From Candidatus Nanopelagicaceae bacterium (lineage in GTDB: Bacteria > Actinomycetota > Actinomycetes > Nanopelagicales > Nanopelagicaceae), in assembly GCA_947478965.1 (NCBI GenBank), contig CANJXW010000050.1, positions 1 to 5,548 on the forward strand: DNA of 5,548 bases. Direction: 5' to 3'. Numbering within the stretch: position 1 is the stretch's first letter; the number at the start of each line of letters is the position of its first letter. The notes below the pieces were generated by a model that was given only the letters and a program-made list of their open reading frames with translations, did not search any database and was not told where the DNA came from. Position numbers and translations under genes: made by a program. Of the stretch, positions 4,873 through 5,548 are shown piece after piece.

Positions 4873-5548
4873 ATGCGCCTGACCTCATGGAATCTCCTTC
4901 ACGCGATGGGCATTCCGCCGAAGAAACCCTGGGAAGAGAGCGATCTAGGCGCGGCCCTTGAGCAGATGGGCTCGGATATCTTCGCCCTTCAAGAGGTCGA
5001 CCATTTTCTCCCGCGCTCACGCAGTCGCGATCAGATCCGCGATGGGGCGCAAGCGATCGGGGCGAGTGATTGGGCCTTTGCCCCCAGCGTTGTCGGAACG
5101 CCAGGTGAGAAGTGGCGAAAGCTCGGCCACCTCGATCCCGAGATTGTTATCCAATCAAATTCCCACGAACACTTTGGCGCATATGGCATCGGGATCATTT
5201 CAAAGATCCCCGTTCTGCAATGGCATCGTCTCAACCTTGGTAACTCTCCTGTCGGTATGCCACTTCTTGTTCCGGGTGATGAGACAGGACGCGGAAAAGT
5301 TCGCGCGATCTATGTTCGCGATGAGCCACGCGTTGCACTTGCCGCGGTTCTCTCCAATGGTTGGACAGTCATCAATACCCATCTCTCATTTGTTCCAGGT
5401 TTTAATCTTGCGCAATTGCGTCGATTAAAAAAATGGGGACTCGAACTTGGTGAGAAGACAAATACTCGAGTTCTCATCGTCGGAGATCTAAATCTTCCAA
5501 AGAATATTCCCGTTGTTGCATCTGATTGGGTTTCACTTATTACTCAGA
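4873..5548 (+). CDS. Endonuclease/exonuclease/phosphatase (EEP) family protein, 3' truncated by window end
   Basis: The frame from ATG 4873 is open to the window end, giving 225 residues without a stop. It begins MRLTSWNLLH, the first beta strand of the DNase I-like fold with its catalytic Asn (N7). DIFALQEVDH follows with metal-binding E41, then VINTHLSF with H170 and LIVGDLNLP with D205 and N207. These match the EEP order N, QE, H, GDxN; the final catalytic D and SDH-type His would lie beyond the window. Members cut phosphodiester or phosphomonoester bonds in DNA, lipids or sugars, so the substrate cannot be given. The MRLTSWN start suits the fold; an in-frame ATG at 4846 would add 9 residues. 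Neither has a well-placed Shine-Dalgarno (AGGAAGG at 4849-4855 is 17 bases from 4873). It diverges from nudC with only 28 bp between starts. Confidence 0.85.
   Translation, partial: MRLTSWNLLHAMGIPPKKPWEESDLGAALEQMGSDIFALQEVDHFLPRSRSRDQIRDGAQAIGASDWAFAPSVVGTPGEKWRKLGHLDPEIVIQSNSHEHFGAYGIGIISKIPVLQWHRLNLGNSPVGMPLLVPGDETGRGKVRAIYVRDEPRVALAAVLSNGWTVINTHLSFVPGFNLAQLRRLKKWGLELGEKTNTRVLIVGDLNLPKNIPVVASDWVSLITQ

Noticed and set aside
4958..5428. 156-codon + strand ORF and - strand ORFs at 5031-5382
   Set aside because: They are shadows of the EEP gene, which occupies another frame with conserved catalytic motifs and runs off the window without a stop.
1..5548. CRISPR arrays, tRNA or rRNA genes, insertion sequences, phage attachment sites
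   Set aside because: No regularly spaced repeats, cloverleaf-like segments, transposase motifs or long terminal inverted repeats were seen on either strand.

Overview
The window looks like a piece of an actinobacterial chromosome. The deciding evidence is a WhiB-family iron-sulfur regulator (Wbl proteins are essentially restricted to Actinobacteria and their phages) next to a UvrD2-type helicase and a NudC-type Nudix hydrolase. From memory, nudC, uvrD2 and whiB7 lie in this same order in Mycobacterium. By eye the base composition is close to 50% G+C, low for the phylum. This suggests a low-GC lineage such as the small aquatic actinobacteria rather than a mycobacterium or streptomycete; that placement is inference.

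Layout: (1) bases 2-1420, + strand: the 3' 472 codons of an iron-sulfur bacterial photolyase (FeS-BCP, PhrB type), with its start outside the window. (2) 1431-1772, - strand: a WhiB7-like regulator, tail to tail with the photolyase; a 14-bp tandem duplication carries both stop codons. (3) 1773-2214: a 442-bp untranslated or leader region ahead of whiB7. Read on the - strand it holds a candidate promoter, a 60-codon leader ORF with a strong Shine-Dalgarno, a potential antiterminator that starts inside that ORF, a strong intrinsic terminator and an A-rich stretch before whiB7. (4) 2215-3912, - strand: a UvrD2-like helicase that ends right after the helicase core. (5) 3900-4844, - strand: NudC-like NAD(H) pyrophosphatase, overlapping or nearly abutting the helicase start. 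(6) 4873-5548, + strand: the 5' part of an endonuclease/exonuclease/phosphatase (EEP) family gene, divergent from nudC and running off the window.

How the parts may work together: nudC and uvrD2 look like one transcription unit. whiB7 lies downstream on the same strand but probably has its own promoter and attenuator. The leader architecture fits ribosome-mediated attenuation of whiB7. If translation of the leader ORF runs to its stop, the ribosome covers the 5' arms of the antiterminator and the terminator forms. If ribosomes stall early, for example under a translation-inhibiting antibiotic, the antiterminator can form and transcription continues into whiB7. The photolyase and helicase add a DNA-repair theme, but nothing in the sequence ties them to WhiB7 control. 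The most interesting items are the base-by-base readable attenuator and the WhiB7-like protein with two extra cysteines bracketing its GVWG turn.
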